NCBI GenBank assembly: GCA_021162325.1
Contig: JAGGYV010000100.1
Span: forward strand, 1 to 5,066
Direction of reading: 5' to 3'
DNA length: 5,066 nt
Origin: Desulfobacteraceae bacterium
GTDB taxonomy: Bacteria > Desulfobacterota > Desulfobacteria > Desulfobacterales > Desulfosalsimonadaceae
A program made the translations under genes and the position numbers. Of this stretch, positions 4,332-5,066 are shown piece after piece; position 1 is the first letter of the stretch; each line of letters starts with the position of its first letter. A model generated the notes under the pieces. It was not told the DNA's origin. It did not search any database and saw nothing but the letters and a program-made list of their open reading frames with translations.

Positions 4332-5066
4332 CTCAAATAAATTATGATAAATGCCTTGAGGAAATGTTTGGCCTTCACCGGTTCGGCATTAAGCTGGGCC
4401 TGGATGTTATCCGCCATATTTTAGATCATCTTGGGAATCCACAGGATACCTTTTCCTGCATCCACATTGCCGGCACCAATGGAAAGGGTTCCATTGCTTC
4501 CGGATTGGCAAGCATCCTTACCGCATCCGGATACAAGGTCGGTCTTTATACCTCCCCGCATTTAATTAAATTCAATGAACGGATTACGATAAATGGCATA
4601 GAAGTGACTGATGAAGAGATTGTTTCATCCTATCAGGCTGTCAAAGCAATTCCGAAAACAGACAGAGAACCGACTTTTTTTGAATATACAACCGCCATGG
4701 CATTGCATTTATTTGGCATGGCAAAAGTTGACTGGACAATTATTGAAACCGGTATGGGCGGACGGCTGGATGCAACCAATGTATTATCCCCTGCTTTGAG
4801 CATTATTTCCAATATATCCATGGAACATCGGTTTTATCTGGGCAACACCATCGCTGAAATCACCGGTGAAAAAGGGGGGATCATCAAACACAACACCCCG
4901 GTTGTCACCGGCGTGACACAGAAAAGTGCCGTTGATGTATTACAACAGATTGCATCGGAAAAATCCGCTCCCCTGTATCGACTGGGAGAACATTTCAAGG
5001 TTCGCCGAAATAAAAACGGCTGTTTTTCTTATTCCGGCATTGATCATCAGTGGAAAGATATGAAAA
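4328..5066 (+). CDS. folC: FolC, folylpolyglutamate/dihydrofolate synthase, 3' truncated by window
   Basis: ATP-dependent Mur-ligase-family enzyme that adds glutamate to folates and, in many bacteria, also makes dihydrofolate from dihydropteroate. The visible 246 residues begin MTQINYDKCLEEMFGLHRFG and include the P-loop AGTNGKGS (48-55), YTSPHL..FNERI, FFEYTTAMAL, ETGMGGRLDATN, SMEHRFYLGN and GEKGGIIK, whose Lys aligns with the carbamylated lysine of the Mur ligase fold. The usual DH of the fourth motif is EH here. The family is about 420 residues, so roughly 175 lie beyond the window. The reading frame stays open to the end with no damage. It starts 14 bases after the rpsU terminator with only a weak GTGA upstream, so its expression signals are unclear; rpsU readthrough is one option. 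Often folC follows accD; here it follows rpsU. Confidence 0.95.
   Translation, partial: MTQINYDKCLEEMFGLHRFGIKLGLDVIRHILDHLGNPQDTFSCIHIAGTNGKGSIASGLASILTASGYKVGLYTSPHLIKFNERITINGIEVTDEEIVSSYQAVKAIPKTDREPTFFEYTTAMALHLFGMAKVDWTIIETGMGGRLDATNVLSPALSIISNISMEHRFYLGNTIAEITGEKGGIIKHNTPVVTGVTQKSAVDVLQQIASEKSAPLYRLGEHFKVRRNKNGCFSYSGIDHQWKDMK

Noticed and set aside
4611..4821. Short reading frames on both strands inside folC
   Set aside because: They lie within the conserved folC coding frame and are alternative-frame shadows.

Overview
The window carries ordinary housekeeping genes from what looks like a sulfate-reducing Desulfobacterota bacterium (Desulfobacteraceae-like). The evidence is an adenylate kinase whose metal-binding LID follows the Cys-X5-His-X15-Cys-X2-Cys spacing I recall for Desulfovibrio gigas, moderately AT-rich DNA with very AT-rich intergenic regions, and short palindromic repeats of a kind I recall from that group. 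No genus is claimed.

Layout. Positions 1-576 have no convincing gene. They hold a possible dispersed-repeat end (1-67), a 22-bp tandem duplication (196-239), a 157-bp near-palindromic MITE-like element (273-429) and three exact-period 20-bp tandem units (462-521). On the minus strand follows coaE, dephospho-CoA kinase (577-1206). A second symmetric element of about 152 bp (1326-1477) lies in the divergent region between coaE and the plus-strand genes. The plus-strand genes are a class II tRNA nucleotidyltransferase with an HD domain (cca-like, 1558-2952), adk (3104-3778) with its own Shine-Dalgarno and a strong terminator (3833-3875), rpsU (4033-4248, probable TTG start) with a terminator (4272-4314), and folC (4328 to the window end, truncated by the window).

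How the genes work together. All five are core functions: the last step of CoA synthesis, tRNA 3'-end maturation, AMP/ATP/ADP balance, small ribosomal subunit protein S21 and folate polyglutamylation. There is no sign of one shared pathway. adk and rpsU look like separate transcription units closed by intrinsic terminators. folC starts only 14 bases after the rpsU terminator, so it probably depends on readthrough or a promoter inside that region.

I found no defence system, CRISPR array, transposase, tRNA or rRNA gene, and nothing that amounts to a new multi-gene system. The parts most worth a second look are the two non-coding palindromic elements, the repeat-rich 1-576 interval, the Desulfovibrio-type metal-binding Adk LID, the 6-residue tandem duplication at the CoaE C-terminus, and the helically phased A/T tracts upstream of rpsU.
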